The notes: a model not told the origin generated them from the sequence alone. A stretch of DNA of 64,000 bases from Mesorhabditis belari (GCA_958450365.1 CAUEEP010000728.1:2139001-2203000); one strand, 5' to 3'. Positions 23,101-34,091 are shown, counted from the first letter of the stretch. Translations and numbers: made by a program.

Positions 23101-24576
23101 TATCTAGATGTCTATGATACTAGATTACATTGTGTGACGGAAAGATCTTGATTACAATCGTGTCCCTGAACGCAGTAGCCTGTCATATTTCGATAGTATC
23201 CATCTTGACATTGACATTTTGGAAGACCACAAATATTCGAGCAATTCTAGAAAAGAGATTCGAGAATTTAAGGCAAATGCTTTACTTGTTGAGTAACGAA
23301 ACACGTGTTTTCACAATCCGAGCTGCAATCCATCCACGTTTCATTTCCCGGACAGCTCATATTCGAGTGTTCATAGTAGACGATCAGCACTAAAATTTGT
23401 ATGATTAGTTTTCGATTTAGAATAGATAAATATAATAGATTTTAGAAAATTTACCTAATTAAAGCTTTCAACAATTCTAAAGATAGTTTAAAATGCCAAA
23501 AAACTACTCAAAAGCCTCACCATCTTGTACACAGGATGCCTCCGGTATGCAGTTTTCTGTTGTACCTGAAATCGAACGAATTGTTGATAGAAAGAGAGTG
23601 ATTAGAAAGATTTGCAAACTAATCATTGCTAAAAAAAACAAACATGTAGCATTATCCCCGCAATTCGCTTGACAATCTTGTGGCGGTATGAGAAGACAAC
23701 TCGATCCATCTGGACACCACACATCTTTGCACAGATTCGCACCGGGTAATGTCGCTGGGATTTCCCGTTGGATTTGTTGGATGTCTAAAATTTATTCTCA
23801 ATCATAATTGTCGATTAGATTTGTTTAACAGAAAGATTACGATCGTTTTCAAAAGTATTTTAGAAATTTCAAACCATTTCCACAAGCTTTGAACTTTTGA
23901 ATCAATTTCAAAAGTATTTTAGAAAAAACCCATCCCTTCGACTCACTATGAAGTCCACAATCGTGTCCCTGAACACAGCTGCCGGTCGAATTTCGATAGA
24001 AACCGTCTCGACATTGACACATTGCTGGACCACAAACGTTTGTGCAATCCTAGAAAAATAGATATCTATTAGATAAATAGATAACTTAAATAAATAGATA
24101 AATAATAAATTTCAAACCATTTCCACAAGATTGCATTGATTCTCGCAAGTTGTACACAAAAGAAAGGTCTCATTTAGTGAACATGATGGGATTGTTGTTG
24201 CCTGGAGTACGGGTGATGTTGAAGCCGTTGCTAAACAGCCAATAATGATTAGAGTTTTCTGTAAGGATATAAGTTTGGTGAAAAGTTGTTGTAATTCCTT
24301 TTTTACTCGACTAGAACACAATTTCAGGTGATCTTTCTCAACAAAATTCAATTCAAATTCATTTTCTAGGAAAGACTTTGTTTGGATTACATGCAAAAAT
24401 CAACCAGGCATGTCAGAAGTCAGTCTAGATTCAATCCTGGCTGTTTTGCCTGCCCTTCTCCCAACAGAACAAAGCTACTTACGATCAACAGCTGGCGGAG
24501 CTGCAGTCGCTGATTGTCCATTGATTTCCAATACCAAGAAGAGAAAAATTGAGATCTTTAATAAATAAAAGCTCAT
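20103..24576 (-). CDS. Secreted protein with five TIL (trypsin-inhibitor-like) domains
   Basis: A 17-exon model of 649 residues with consistent phases: 24576-24483, 24230-24118, 24049-23947, 23784-23644, 23565-23521, 23389-23286, 23246-23129, 23054-22944, 22565-22495, 22341-22233, 22153-22083, 21844-21742, 21502-21212, 21081-20995, 20754-20701, 20492-20287, 20231-20103. Residues 1-20 form a signal peptide (MSFYLLKISIFLFLVLE). TIL domains with ten cysteines lie at about 46-99, 178-237, 277-332, 338-392 and 588-640, each split by one intron; the core is C-x2/3-C-x3-C ... C-x-C ... C. Between them lie short C-x4-C-x5-C-x(7-8)-C modules (exons 4, 8, 13) and a Thr/Ser-rich stretch (about 420-590). 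TIL domains usually inhibit serine proteases, but inhibitory activity and targets are inferred only. The exon 1/2 junction and exon 15 are least certain. Confidence 0.85.
20379..20830. repeat. Direct duplication including a TIL-gene exon
   Basis: About 20,379-20,565 recurs at about 20,649-20,830. Each copy holds the same acceptor and the Thr-rich exon start (TMG(P/S)TETTIDFTG on the minus strand) plus upstream intron. The upstream copy (20,754-20,701) is shorter, in frame and phase-compatible, so it can act as a cassette exon. Confidence 0.85.
20872..20975. repeat. 14-bp minisatellite (ATTCTCAATATACT)
   Basis: About 7 imperfect tandem copies in intron 14 of the TIL gene. Confidence 0.85.
21955..22025 (-). 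other. tRNA-like segment (degenerate tRNA or SINE head)
   Basis: On the minus strand it reads CTTAGGGGTTAGAGTGATTG followed, after about 30 bases, by AAGGGTTCAATCCGGC, resembling Pol III box A and box B spacing. The box B core GGTTCAATCC is close to the consensus. No intact cloverleaf could be drawn, and the last 12 bases are repeated, so a tRNA-derived SINE or pseudo-tRNA in intron 11 of the TIL gene is more likely than a working tRNA. Confidence 0.35.
22577..22813. mobile_element. Palindromic MITE in intron 8 of the TIL gene
   Basis: Ends CAGTACTGGACAATGAAATA and TATTTCATTGTCCAGTACTG are perfect complements, and about 40 bp of each arm matches (TATATTTGAAAAACGA). It lies 11 bases upstream of the acceptor of exon 9. 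The exon-capture copy at 15,698-16,402 uses this element. Confidence 0.9.
22874..22934. repeat. Perfect 20-bp stem hairpin derived from TIL exon 8
   Basis: Arms 22,874-22,893 and 22,901-22,920 are exact complements separated by 7 bases. The right arm plus flank (22,901-22,934) is a direct copy of 23,029-23,062, the start of exon 8 with its CTAG acceptor; the left arm is an inverted copy. Confidence 0.9.
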
Positions 24577-25431
24577 TTTGATGATGGATGAGGAGGATGA
24601 GTTAAGCTTTCATTCTAAAACGAATTGGATTGGGCAATTGGATTGGGCAAATGGATTGGGCAAATGGATTGAGCAATTGGATCAGCACTAAAAGTTCATT
24701 AAGTCTTAAGAGTTAAAACGTTAAAAACGTACTTATAAAGCAATAGTTTTTGAAAAGAAATATGAGAATTTTTACGTATCGAATTTTTTTTATATTAAAA
24801 GAGACAAAAGCATTGATTGTTGCCGTTCAAAAAGAGCGTAAACGAGCTGAATCGAAAAAAAAAGAAGGGATTAACATTGGTATTTGCACTCTAGTTCATC
24901 ATTTTGTAAACGAGGTTTTTTTTTGAAATCGATTAACTATTTTAGAAGTTCTCTTGGCTTGAATTGTTTGCTGTTTCCTCAAATAAGAGTCTAATTTTGT
25001 TTCTTTGCAAAGTCAAGGCTATAGATTTTTGAGAGCCGTGTAAGAAAGTTTTTTTTGATTTCACTTCTGATACTTTTATTCTATTTGTTTAAAATTTTGA
25101 AAAGTAACTACAGAACAAAGTCAACTTTGTTCCAGGCTATGTAAGTCGGATAAGCAAGGCAAGGCAAAGCAAAGCTAGAAACCAGATCCAGGTCTAGTTT
25201 CTGACAGATACAGGAATCTACAGTAAAGCTGGGACAAGACAGAACCTGACTTCCGGCTGATCAAAGATAATTTGAAGCTTAAATGGTTAAACTTTTCCCA
25301 CATGTTTATTTTAGATTTAGACAATCCTTAATTACTTTTAACTTTCACTAATAGCAATGCTAGATCCAAGGATCTATAGTAAAGCTAGGACAGAGCCTGA
25401 CTTCCGGCTGGATCAAGAATGATCGCGTCAA
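24577..25431. other. Upstream region of the TIL gene; no gene recognised
   Basis: Holds the promoter side of the TIL gene. A TTTATAAG on the minus strand near 24,735 could be a TATA-like element but is about 155 bases from the start codon. A short duplication (AGTAAAGCTGGGACA, CTGACTTCCGGCTG) links about 25,220-25,265 and 25,378-25,412. Confidence 0.4.
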
Positions 25432-25636
25432 GCGTCAAGCTATTCCAAACCTAAGCCTCAAGCTATTCCAAACCTAAGCCTCAAGCTATTCCAAACCTAA
25501 GCCTCAAGCTATTCCAAACCTAAGCCTCAAGCTATTCCAAACCTAAGCCTCAAGCTATTCTAAACCTAAGCCTCAAGCTATTCCAAACCTAAGCCTCAAG
25601 CTATTCCAAACCTAAGCCTCAAGCTATTCCAAACCA
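25432..25636. repeat. 23-bp minisatellite (CTAAGCCTCAAGCTATTCCA family)
   Basis: About 9 tandem copies of a 23-bp unit. Three further copies with GTGTCAAG or GCGTCAAG variants sit at 26,208-26,283, so the same unit seeded a second array. Confidence 0.95.
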
Positions 25637-26057
25637 AATCAAAACAAGCCAATCAAAGTCTAGCTTGAAGTTTATATCTTAAAAAGATAAAAACCAAAAA
25701 GACGATATATTTTCAATAATCAAAGATCCAAAAATGATGATTTGCAAATTTTTGATTTGTTCAGGGAAAAATTCTTTAAATGAAATAAGACTTTTTGAGT
25801 GGAAAAGTGCTTGACAATTACTACCGATAATTGAATCGTTAACATTCGGGTCCAGAAAAATCTTTTTAAATAACTCATTTTTTTGGTTTTTTTGTCTTTT
25901 AGTGATGGAATTGGAAATGAGATTTGGGATTTTCGATGGAAAATTCTCTAGTCCTGTGAAATTACTGTTGAAAAGGGGAACAGGAACAAAAATGTGTAAA
26001 ACGTTAGACTTTTTGGTTCTTTTATTAGGCAAGCTGATTAGGGGATAACTTAAAACT
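25637..26057. other. No gene recognised
   Basis: A minus-strand frame (26,032-25,679, 117 residues) is AT-driven (Lys/Asn/Phe/Ile-rich) and lacks a domain or splice context. Confidence 0.4.
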
Positions 26058-26440
26058 ATATTAAATTAATGAACACAATCCAGAGTGCCTTTTGGACCTT
26101 CTAGATTACTTTTTAGAATCTTTTGTGTTTTTTTCACAGACATTTCCACCTAAAGTGTTTTGTGTCTTGTTCTTGATTGTGAAATTTAAAGGAATGAATA
26201 TTCAAAATTCCAAACCTAAGTGTCAAGCTATTCCAAACCTAAGTGTCAAGCTATTCCAAACCTAAGCGTCAAGCTATTCCAAAAATTAAATTATTGAACA
26301 CAATCCAGAGTGCCTTTTGGACCTTCTAGATTACTTTTTAGAATCTTTTGTGTTTTTTTCACAGACATTTCCATCTAAAGTGTTTTGTGTCTTGTTCTTG
26401 ATTGCGAAATTTAAAGGAATGAATATTCAAAATGAATTCA
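26058..26440. repeat. 150-bp direct duplication around a small minisatellite
   Basis: About 26,058-26,207 recurs at about 26,285-26,437 with few differences; the three 23-bp units lie between the copies. Confidence 0.9.
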
Positions 26441-26628
26441 AAACGAAATATTATTCAAAATGAATCCCTTTCGTGAACAAATTTCTGTCGTCAATGTGAT
26501 TCACACAAAACGAGTTCAAATAGTTCTCCGGCCTTCAACCCTGCAGGAACGAACAAACTTAAGGTACTACATTCATATTCATATTCCTTAAGGTACTTTA
26601 TTCATATTACTAACCTATTGCCGGCCTT

Positions 26629-27475
26629 TGCTAGAGTATGCCACCATCACGACCTTGGTCACCTTCCATTAAGAAACTTATCACCTTGGTTGAAAATATT
26701 CAACGGCGTTTCACTAAAAAAGCATACACTCGTTGTTTCCCTTCTTCTCTTATTCCAAATTATGAGACTAGACTTATAGTTTTTTTTTATTTAAAATCCC
26801 TTTTATATCGCCGTATTTACTTTGAAATTATTTTTTTTTATAAAATTCTTTTCCACCCTAAGTTACATCCAGAATTTCAAAGCCTCTTGAAAAATTGTGG
26901 AAATTCCTAGAAGTACACGTCAGTGATCTTTATCAAATTTCGGTCGGTTCTCATCTCCATCTTTCCCTTTATCATTCTTTTGCGAACCGTATTAGTAGGG
27001 TTTGGAATAAGCTCCCGTTCGATATCTTCTCGTCTGTAGGAAAATTGAAAGTATCTATAAGCGAATTAGATCTTATTACCATGTCAAATCTGCCCTATAT
27101 TTAATCTTTTTGTACCTTTATTTCCTAGTCTTATTGTAGTATTTTTAGTTATCTTTCTTTTTTGTGAAAGTATTGTAGCAATATGCTATAGCGTATTTTC
27201 TCTAATAGTAGTGCACCCTGAGCGTTGCCTAAATTGCTCGAAATCTCGAAAAGCGCTTATCAGGACGTATCGATGTGGGGTCGGAAAATGTAGCTGACGA
27301 TGAGATCTAGTGGGGGATTTGAGTGTTGAGCTTCTGCAAAAGCTTGGAAACCGTAAAATAGTCACCAACTCGGCTCGGCGGGGTGCACTACTATTAAAGA
27401 AAATACGGTATGCGTTTATGATTATCTGTTTCGCTTCTATTCGCCCCTGAATAAAGCATATATTTTACAGTCGAA
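26629..27475 (+). mobile_element. Non-LTR retrotransposon 3' fragment
   Basis: In two plus-strand frames it encodes the C-terminal part of a LINE ORF2 protein: WSPSIKKLITLVENIQRRFT, then YRRIYFEIIFFYKIL, and after a frameshift FANRISRVWNKLPFDIFSS to a stop near 27,104. The QRRFTK and RVWNKLP motifs are typical of CR1/jockey-like LINEs. The 3' UTR ends in AATAAAGCATATATTTTA and is interrupted by a MITE at 27,191. It is 5'-truncated and frameshifted, hence inactive. Confidence 0.75.
27191..27408. mobile_element. TACCGTATT-family MITE nested in LINE 3' UTR, TA duplicated
   Basis: Ends are GCGTATTTTCTCTAATAG and AAAGAAAATACGG. It is flanked by TA (27,189-27,190 and 27,409-27,410). The unoccupied site with a single TA is at 12,959-12,960. 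Confidence 0.9.
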
Positions 27476-27477
27476 CT

Positions 27478-27635
27478 TCGATATAATAAACCTAAAACGT
27501 GCCTCAAATTCTCTGCATAGCTGCCCTGGACGGCCACTGGTTGCATTTTGGCTGGGGCAGCTATGCACAAATTTTGTGCACGTTTTAGAATTTCAAATTC
27601 GTTGTATCGAGGTTTGCTATATCGAAGTTCGACTG
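27478..27635. mobile_element. Short MITE with CAGTCGAACTTCGATATA ends
   Basis: TIRs CAGTCGAACTTCGATATA and TATCGAAGTTCGACTG flank about 158 bp and are bordered by TA on both sides. TIRs of the CAGTCGAAC(C/T)TCGATATAA type are known from pogo/Tigger-like elements; the assignment is tentative. It abuts the LINE 3' end. Confidence 0.75.
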
Positions 27636-27904
27636 TATTTAGAATACAAAGTAAAGAAAACTTTTTGAAAACTCCTTTGCCTCTAATTTTTTTTATCTAA
27701 TCTATCTCTTCTCTTTTTAAATCAAAAATTCAAAATAAAAAGAATATTGATGGGGTTTTTTTCTGTTTCTCTTTGTTGCAAACGATTTATACAAACGAAA
27801 AGCCTAGTAGCGCGATGAAAAGTAAACAAAATGCAATAACTTTCATTGTTATCTCAAAATTTCCACCATCTTGCGCCCTTATCAACCATTTAACGCTTAT
27901 TTAT

Positions 27905-28246
27905 TTTGTTGGGGGGTGGGGGGGGCATTTAAAAATTTTTTTTTTCCCCAAAAATTTTTTTTATAATTTTTTTTTTTTTAAATGTTTTTTTTTTTTTTAA
28001 ATATTTTTTTTTTTTTTAAAAATTTTTTTTTTTTTTGTTTTTTTGTTTTTTTAAAAAAACAAAAAAAAAGAAAAAAATAAGAAAAATTTTTTAAATTTTT
28101 TTTATATTTTATTTCTATTTTTTTTTTTTGGGGTTAAAAAAAAAAAAAATTTACAATTAAAAAAAATATAAAAATATTTAAGGATTTTTATGAATTTTTT
28201 TTTTGGGTTTTGGTTTATATTTTTTTTTTTTAGGGGTGGTGGGTTG

Positions 28247-28281
<35 letters not shown>

Positions 28282-28345
28282 TTTTTTGGGTTTAAGTTCC
28301 CTTTTAAATCAACATTTTTAAGATTTTTTTTTTTTTTGGTTTCCT
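27905..28345. repeat. T-rich low-complexity block
   Basis: About 440 bp of T runs with short A and G runs. It may be inaccurate in length and base order because of homopolymer error. Confidence 0.8.
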
Positions 28346-28856
28346 ATTTCTTCCAACCCATAAATTAACTTTCAAAAATTGAAAACAAACAAAACAAAGC
28401 TTGATTTTTATGTGAAATCTGATTTTTATCAATTTTCTTTATGTAAAACATGATGTTTTATATATTTATTGAATTTTTATATAAAATTTTATATAATTAT
28501 ATAAAATTTTATATAATTATATAAAAGTTTATATAATTTTATATAAAATTCTCTCAAATTTGTTTAAAATGATGGTTGATAAGGGCTCAAGATGGTGGAA
28601 ATTTTGAGATAACAATGAGCAGTGAAAAAAAAACATCCCAAGATCGGTAAATCGATTTTTGTCAAAAAGTAAAAAGCGAAATTTGACAAAAACCATAACA
28701 GAGATTTTGATTTTTGGTGAAAATTGAAAAAATTGAAAAATTTGATGATTCATCGGGCATATTGTTTGTAAAATTTGCCCAATTCTTTCCATTCAGCAAA
28801 TCGATTGGAATTCGATAAAGAGATGATGGGACAAGAGGAGAACAAGCGTCGGATTT

Positions 28857-28867
28857 CATATAAAAGG
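28857..28867 (+). promoter_or_regulatory. Probable TATA box
   Basis: CATATAAAAGG lies about 70 bases upstream of the start codon of the small secreted-protein gene, in a position that fits a TATA box with a short leader. Confidence 0.55.
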
Positions 28868-28931
28868 TGGCAATGTTTGAAGTGAGAACATTGACATTTC
28901 AATTGTTAATTTCAAATTCAATTCAAATTCA

Positions 28932-29856
28932 ATGTCTTCAACATTCGGTCTTATTTGTCTTTTGGTTATTTTCGGAGTTTCAATGGCTACAGGATTTGTG
29001 GATGTTCAAGAGTCTCATCCGACAATTCTTCCCGAAGAGTATCAACATTATGCGTGAGTTTTAAAGTAGTTTTGGTTTTTTTGGCTTTGAATTATGATAT
29101 TTGTAAGTCTCTAAACTCTAAACTTTCTACTAACAAAAGTACAATAACTGAAGTAAACCTATAGAAACCCTTTCTGTTTAAGTTTTCTTAGCCAACTGAA
29201 AAGTGAGTTAAAGTTACTGTCCTTAAGTACTTGTTATTGCTAAATCTGTTGCTTTGGGATAAGCTTGAATCAAAAGATTTTGATTGCTTCACCCAATTGA
29301 TTGCTTCCTTTGTCAATCAGTCAATAAAAATTCTTTTAAGAATAATCTATACTTCATCTTTTGAAAATCTATTCAAATTTCTCAACTATTGCATAGATTT
29401 TCTTTTAGTATTCATCCTCGTTTCCGTCGTCAATTCTTCAACTCTCTCAATGACATGAATGATATTGGAATGAGTTCATTCAGTGGAATGAGCAATTCAA
29501 TGATTGGATCGAATATTGGTGGAAATATGGGTAAGTTTTGAAAAGGAAATGATAAAGTAAATAGAAAATCCAGTCAAAAAGGATGAGGCGTAAGATAAAA
29601 CATGAGAAAGAGCTTTTTGCAAGCAATATTTACACTAATCACTACACTAATCATCGATTTTTCCTTAAGATAGCTTCTAGATAACATTCAAAATCCTATC
29701 ATACAAAACATTGCTATTTTATTAAGTTCATTTTCAGGATCCGGCTTCTTCCCCAGCTCATTCGAGTCGAATTCCAATAAAAATAGTTGGGGAGCTTTTT
29801 CGAGCAATCAAAATGGAGGCTTTAACACCAAATCGCAGACAAGATTGAGTCTTTAA
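28932..29856 (+). CDS. Small secreted protein, possible precursor with RFRR cleavage site
   Basis: Three exons: 28,932-29,053, 29,409-29,530 and 29,738-29,856, all with GT-AG introns and matching phases, encode 120 residues. Residues 1-20 form a clear signal peptide (MSSTFGLICLLVIFGVSMA). A mostly acidic stretch (about 21-41) leads to IHPRFRRQF at about 42-50, a possible furin-type site. The remainder is rich in Ser, Asn, Gly and Met (MSSFSGMSNSMIGSN; GGFNTK) with no cysteine and ends TRLSL. A TATA-like box precedes it. It is not recognised as a known family. A secreted peptide precursor, or an antimicrobial or cuticle-associated peptide, would fit, but this is inference. Confidence 0.75.
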
Positions 29857-30648
29857 AGTTTTTCTTTTCTTTTTGTATCTTCTTTTTCTTAGTTTTTTCT
29901 TTTCTTTTCTTTTCTTATACATTTACCTCTTTTTTGTGCTTCTTTATCACAATGCAATTCACATTTAAAACTTTGGCGGGTTCTCGATAAAGATTCTCAC
30001 TTGCTTCTTCACTCAACTTATTGAAAAACTCGAATTTGAAAAGCAATGTACTAGCTAGAACTTGAGAAATTTTATTTTCCAACTTAAAAACAAGCAATCC
30101 AATAACCAGCCGGGTCCACATGACAATTTCCATTGCACAAATTAGTTGATTTCCCAATGTACATCCCTGGATAAAGCTTTAAAGGTTTTACAAGGGAATG
30201 CTAACTGAATATGGTATGGAAATGACACGAGTCATATAATATTCGACGCAAAATTTTACGCTGATTCCAAATCTGCTTTCCGTTTCTGCAAAGGAGCACT
30301 CTGTCAAAAGTTATAAGTGTGCAAAGTTGTATGGGATTTCAAAAGTCACCTCGAGTTTGCAAGCAAATTTCCCAGAGACCTGAGAAAGCAGTGATGGCCA
30401 GTGGTAGCTGGCTAGAATACAAGGCAAATCGTCTCGGGTCTCGAGTCCGCAGTTTAACTTTGTTTGCTCTTTTTGGAGGGTAAATGATCTCTATTTCAAA
30501 TTGAAGTCTTTTTCAAAACTACTTCTTGTAAAAATGTTTCTTAAGTTTTCACAAAATTGATGGCATACTTGAAATGAGGAACCCGACTGGATAAAGCTTT
30601 AAAGGATTTACAAGAGAATGCTAACCGAATGTGGTGATGAAATGAAGG

Positions 30649-30768
30649 TTGAATAAGGCTGAAAAAGGGTTGAATAAGGCTGAATAAGGTTGACTAAGGT
30701 TGAATAAGGTTGACTAAGGTTGAATAAGGTTGACTAAGGTTGAATAAGGTTGACTAAGGTTGAATAAG
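30649..30768. repeat. 20-bp minisatellite (TTGAATAAGGTTGACTAAGG)
   Basis: About 6 copies, the first ones variant (GAATAAGGCTGAAAAAGGG), the rest nearly perfect. Confidence 0.95.
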
Positions 30769-31246
30769 CAAATCTTTTAGTGCAAAAAGTGACAAATTTT
30801 AGAGGTAAATCTTATAAAAATCGTTTAAAAACTCTCATCTAGACCAAAAGCACTAAAGAAAATATAATGAAAGCGATAAAAAGAAGAAGTTTCATTTTAT
30901 ATTTGAAAATGATGCTATTATGAGCTTTGAAACACGTATTGTTGTATTATTTATCAAGACAATTGATTTTCAATTTGATCACTCGGACCACATGTGCATT
31001 TTACACTGAATACTTTTTTTCAGCATGTAAAAAAGAAACTTATTTTATCTCTAGTTTAACTTACAACTTAATACAATTTCTTTCGAAACTCCAAAAATTT
31101 AGGCAAGATCATTTTCCCGATTGCTTTCAAAGGCTGAAAGAGTAAAGTTGTTCAACAAAAAGTCAAGATACGAGCGCTTTGGGGCCACATTTCCTGAGAT
31201 TAGAACCGTCTTGGGTGGCCGAAAAAAAAGGGAAAAGCTTTAGAAA

Positions 31247-31405
31247 AAGAAATGAAGAAAAGAAGAAAGAAGAAAGAAGGATAGAAGGAAGAAGGATAGA
31301 AGAAAGAAGAATAGAAGAAAGAAGAAAGAAGGATAGAAGGAAGAAGGATAGAAGGAAGAAGGATAGAAGAAAGAAGAATAGAAGAAAGAAGAAAGAAGAA
31401 AGAAT
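31247..31405. repeat. GAA-rich purine microsatellite
   Basis: Imperfect repeats of AGAAAGAAGGATAGAAGGA over about 160 bp. Charged open frames through it are repeat by-products. Confidence 0.9.
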
Positions 31406-32116
31406 CTCTTTGATTGAGCGGTTCGATTGAAATTTGAAAAATTGTGGTAACTTTGAAGTTGTCTAGATATTTACTGGATAAATGCTTTGCAAAAAACACT
31501 TAAGATCTACTTCAGTTTGTACTTTTTGCCCGGAAATGAAAACACAACCACTTTGGCACAGTGAATAGAAATGTTTTAATGAAAAGTGCATTGGTTAATC
31601 AAATTGAGTTGTTAATTGAGTTGACATTTGTGTTCAAACATTTCAAAAACACATCATCTCTAACGCATCAATTCACCATTCGATCTTTAGTGAAAATCAA
31701 ATAATCAAGTGCACCAGAAAGGTTACTTTTGCATATCGAGCAAAAAGTGTACTCTAAAGATGCTAAAAACGTGTAAAATATCAAACAGAGCGCTCAGATT
31801 TTTCTAAAAACCGGTTTTATTGATTTTACAGTGTTAAATTTCAGCCATATTTCATTGTGGGTGAAAAATTTTGAAAACAAATGCTTAAAACAAAAAAGTT
31901 ATTCATTACTTTTATTCTACTCGTTTTTCTCTGTCTTTTGATAGTAAAAACATAAAAATTGATAAAGCCTAGAAAAAGTTATAAGCTTTTGAAAATTAGC
32001 TGAAAATTAAAGATGTGCTTTCTAAGTTATGGCGTACTAAAACGTGGATGAATACCGTAACCTCAAAGAGAAAAAAAAGCAAAATTAAACTTTTTGCCAC
32101 AATTAAACCATTTTTT

Positions 32117-32908
32117 GGGGAGGTAGTCAAATGAGCGCCAATCATTTCAGCGCGCGTTCATTTCAGCGCGCGTTCATTTCAGCGCCGCACCAAAAATGAC
32201 TGGAAAACATTCATTTCAGCGCCGAATCAGCCCATTCTGTATATGCATGTTATTTTTGCATTTTCTGCATGATCTCAAAGTTTTTACTGTATTTTTTTAT
32301 CTAAATCATCTAAAGATAAAAATAATTCTTGGCAGCAAAATAAACCAAAATAAATCATGAACAAAACGTTACTTTGACTCAGAGTGTTCCTTTGTCTCGC
32401 CACTTCTTGCGCAGTTCACGAGCCTAAGCAAAGAACTATGTTAACTGTAAGCAAATTGTAAACGAAAACGGCAAGAAACGGTGAAAAAGCATGCTATTGG
32501 GGGAAAATATCATACAACTAGCAAATTTACACATTTTCATCAAAAAAACCTTAAATACGAGCTAATCTAACAATTTTTTCCGCGCATTTGATGCCTACTA
32601 CCGTGCCCTAGGTCAAATGAGTGAAAAAAAGTGTAAAAACAGAAGCAAAACCCTAAAAAACATGCAAAAGCAGCGTAGAAAGCAAAAATATTAAAATTTA
32701 GTCGCGCTGAAATGAACGTTTTCCAGTCATTTTTGGCCCGGCGCTTAAATGAACGTTTTTAGGCCTTTTTAATTTGGCGCTCAAATGATTGTTTTCCAGT
32801 CATTTTTGGCACGGCGCTCAAATGAGTGGCGCTGAAATAAGCGTGAGCCAAATCGTTGGCGCTGAAATGATTGGCGCCCAATTGTTGGCGCTCATTTGAC
32901 TACCTCCC
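32117..32908. mobile_element. Large palindromic element with GCGC arms, GGGAGGTAGTCAAATGAGCG ends
   Basis: Left end GGGAGGTAGTCAAATGAGCG, right end CGCTCATTTGACTACCTCCC. Both arms carry several ATTTCAGCGC(C/G) blocks and complements (GGCGCTGAAATG, GGCGCTCAAATG). The middle (about 32,230-32,690) is AT-rich with no open frame of note. The design, a G-run end followed by spaced GCGC blocks, is shared with the elements at 538, 33,009 and 62,017. Confidence 0.85.
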
Positions 32909-33008
32909 ATTTTTTGTTGTTTTTTTGTTGGTTTTTATTGTTTTTTGTTGTTTTTTTATTGTTTTTTGTTGTTTTTTTGTAGTTTTTTGTTGTTTTTTTG
33001 TAGTTTTT

Positions 33009-33242
33009 TGGGGGATGGCTACTTGCGCCAAATTTTTTGCGCAACTCACCATAACTTTCTTCTAAGTCAGCCAATTTTTATGCTTTTGGTGTCATTTTGT
33101 AGATCTCAACAAGTGCAACAAAATGACACCAAAAGCATAAGGATTGACCGACTTAGAAGAAAGTTATGGCAAGTTGCGCAAACGACCTAGTTGCGCAAAT
33201 CAGACAGTTGCGCAAAAAATTTCGCGCAAAGTAGCCACCCCC
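33009..33242. mobile_element. Palindromic element with GCGC arms, short form
   Basis: Ends GGGGGATGGCTACTTGCGCC and GCGCAAAGTAGCCACCCCC are near complements. The inner arms (CATAACTTTCTTCTAAGTC and complement, TGCTTTTGGTGTCATTTTGT and complement) make almost the whole 234 bp a hairpin. It is the simple relative of the compound element at 538-1420. Confidence 0.9.
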
Positions 33243-34091
33243 GTTTTTGTTGTTTTTTTTTATTTTTATGAACAAATGCTTTGTTTTTGATGGCGTTTCT
33301 TACCAATCTTCGTTAGCTTTTTTTGCCTAATAGCAAGCGCAGTAGGTTTAATTCAAATTTGCAGCGATAAAATCCAAGCGTTCCCCAGTAAACTTAAACA
33401 ATCACAATCGATTTCACGATCCATTTACAATCATAATCAATATTTAGCCTTCAAATCGGTCCCCATTTCCATCTTGATCTCTTCAAATAATGAAATGCGA
33501 ACGGTTGACCGCTCGTTGGCTTCTTTTTTTCGCTTAAAACCCTTAAAAGAGGGCCATATGTTGTGCTTTTTTTCTCTTTTTTTCCCTTCCTTGGGGGGTC
33601 TGAACGCATTTCCCCTGTCTCTTTTCCCTGTCACTTTTTTTGTTCTTGGCAATGAAACGTTTTTTTTTTTGTTTCAGTCTTTCCCTTGGTCTTCCATCCA
33701 ATCTCTTTCTTTTAGGTTTTTAGTTGCAAAAAAAACGAAATCGATGTCTCGAAAAACATCTGTGTGTCTTTGTCTTTTTTTCTTAAGTTTTTTTCTTACA
33801 CTGAGAATTTTCTGAACCTCTGTGGTAGGTTTTTTAAAATTTGAGTACAAAATGAGTATCTCTAACAATTTCAAATATTCAAAAGCTAAAAAGGTTATTC
33901 AGTTTTTGAGAGCCAATGAATAAAGGTGAATAAAGAGAAGCCATCGTTGACTTTAAAGAGCTCACAGTAGTTGTAACAATACAAATGAAGTTGATTTCTC
34001 TATTTCTCTTGACATTACTTGGTCTCTAAAAAGCACGCAAACTTTTGTGAAAAATACTGATCACAAATTTCATCTGTTACATAAATGTATC
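33243..34091. other. No gene recognised
   Basis: Pyrimidine-rich plus strand from 33,500 to 33,800 gives long low-complexity frames on both strands; no gene supported. Confidence 0.5.

Larger units (their letters stand above)
29857..32116. other. No gene recognised
   Basis: AT-rich DNA with two simple repeats and one short duplication (about 30,170-30,225 matching 30,590-30,645, GGATAAAGCTTTAAAGG). Confidence 0.5.

Noticed and set aside
31179..31499. Arg/Lys/Glu-rich frame and its opposite-strand partner
   Set aside because: They derive from the GAA-type microsatellite; no splice or domain support.
32117..32130. GAGGTAGT, the let-7 seed sequence, in the palindrome end (also 49,032-49,039 on the minus strand)
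   Set aside because: The leading U of UGAGGUAG is absent, the flanks do not resemble let-7 family members, and no pre-miRNA-sized hairpin with suitable loops was seen.
33437..33874. Open frames of 66-113 residues
   Set aside because: Pyrimidine-biased low-complexity DNA; no signal peptide, domain or intron pattern.
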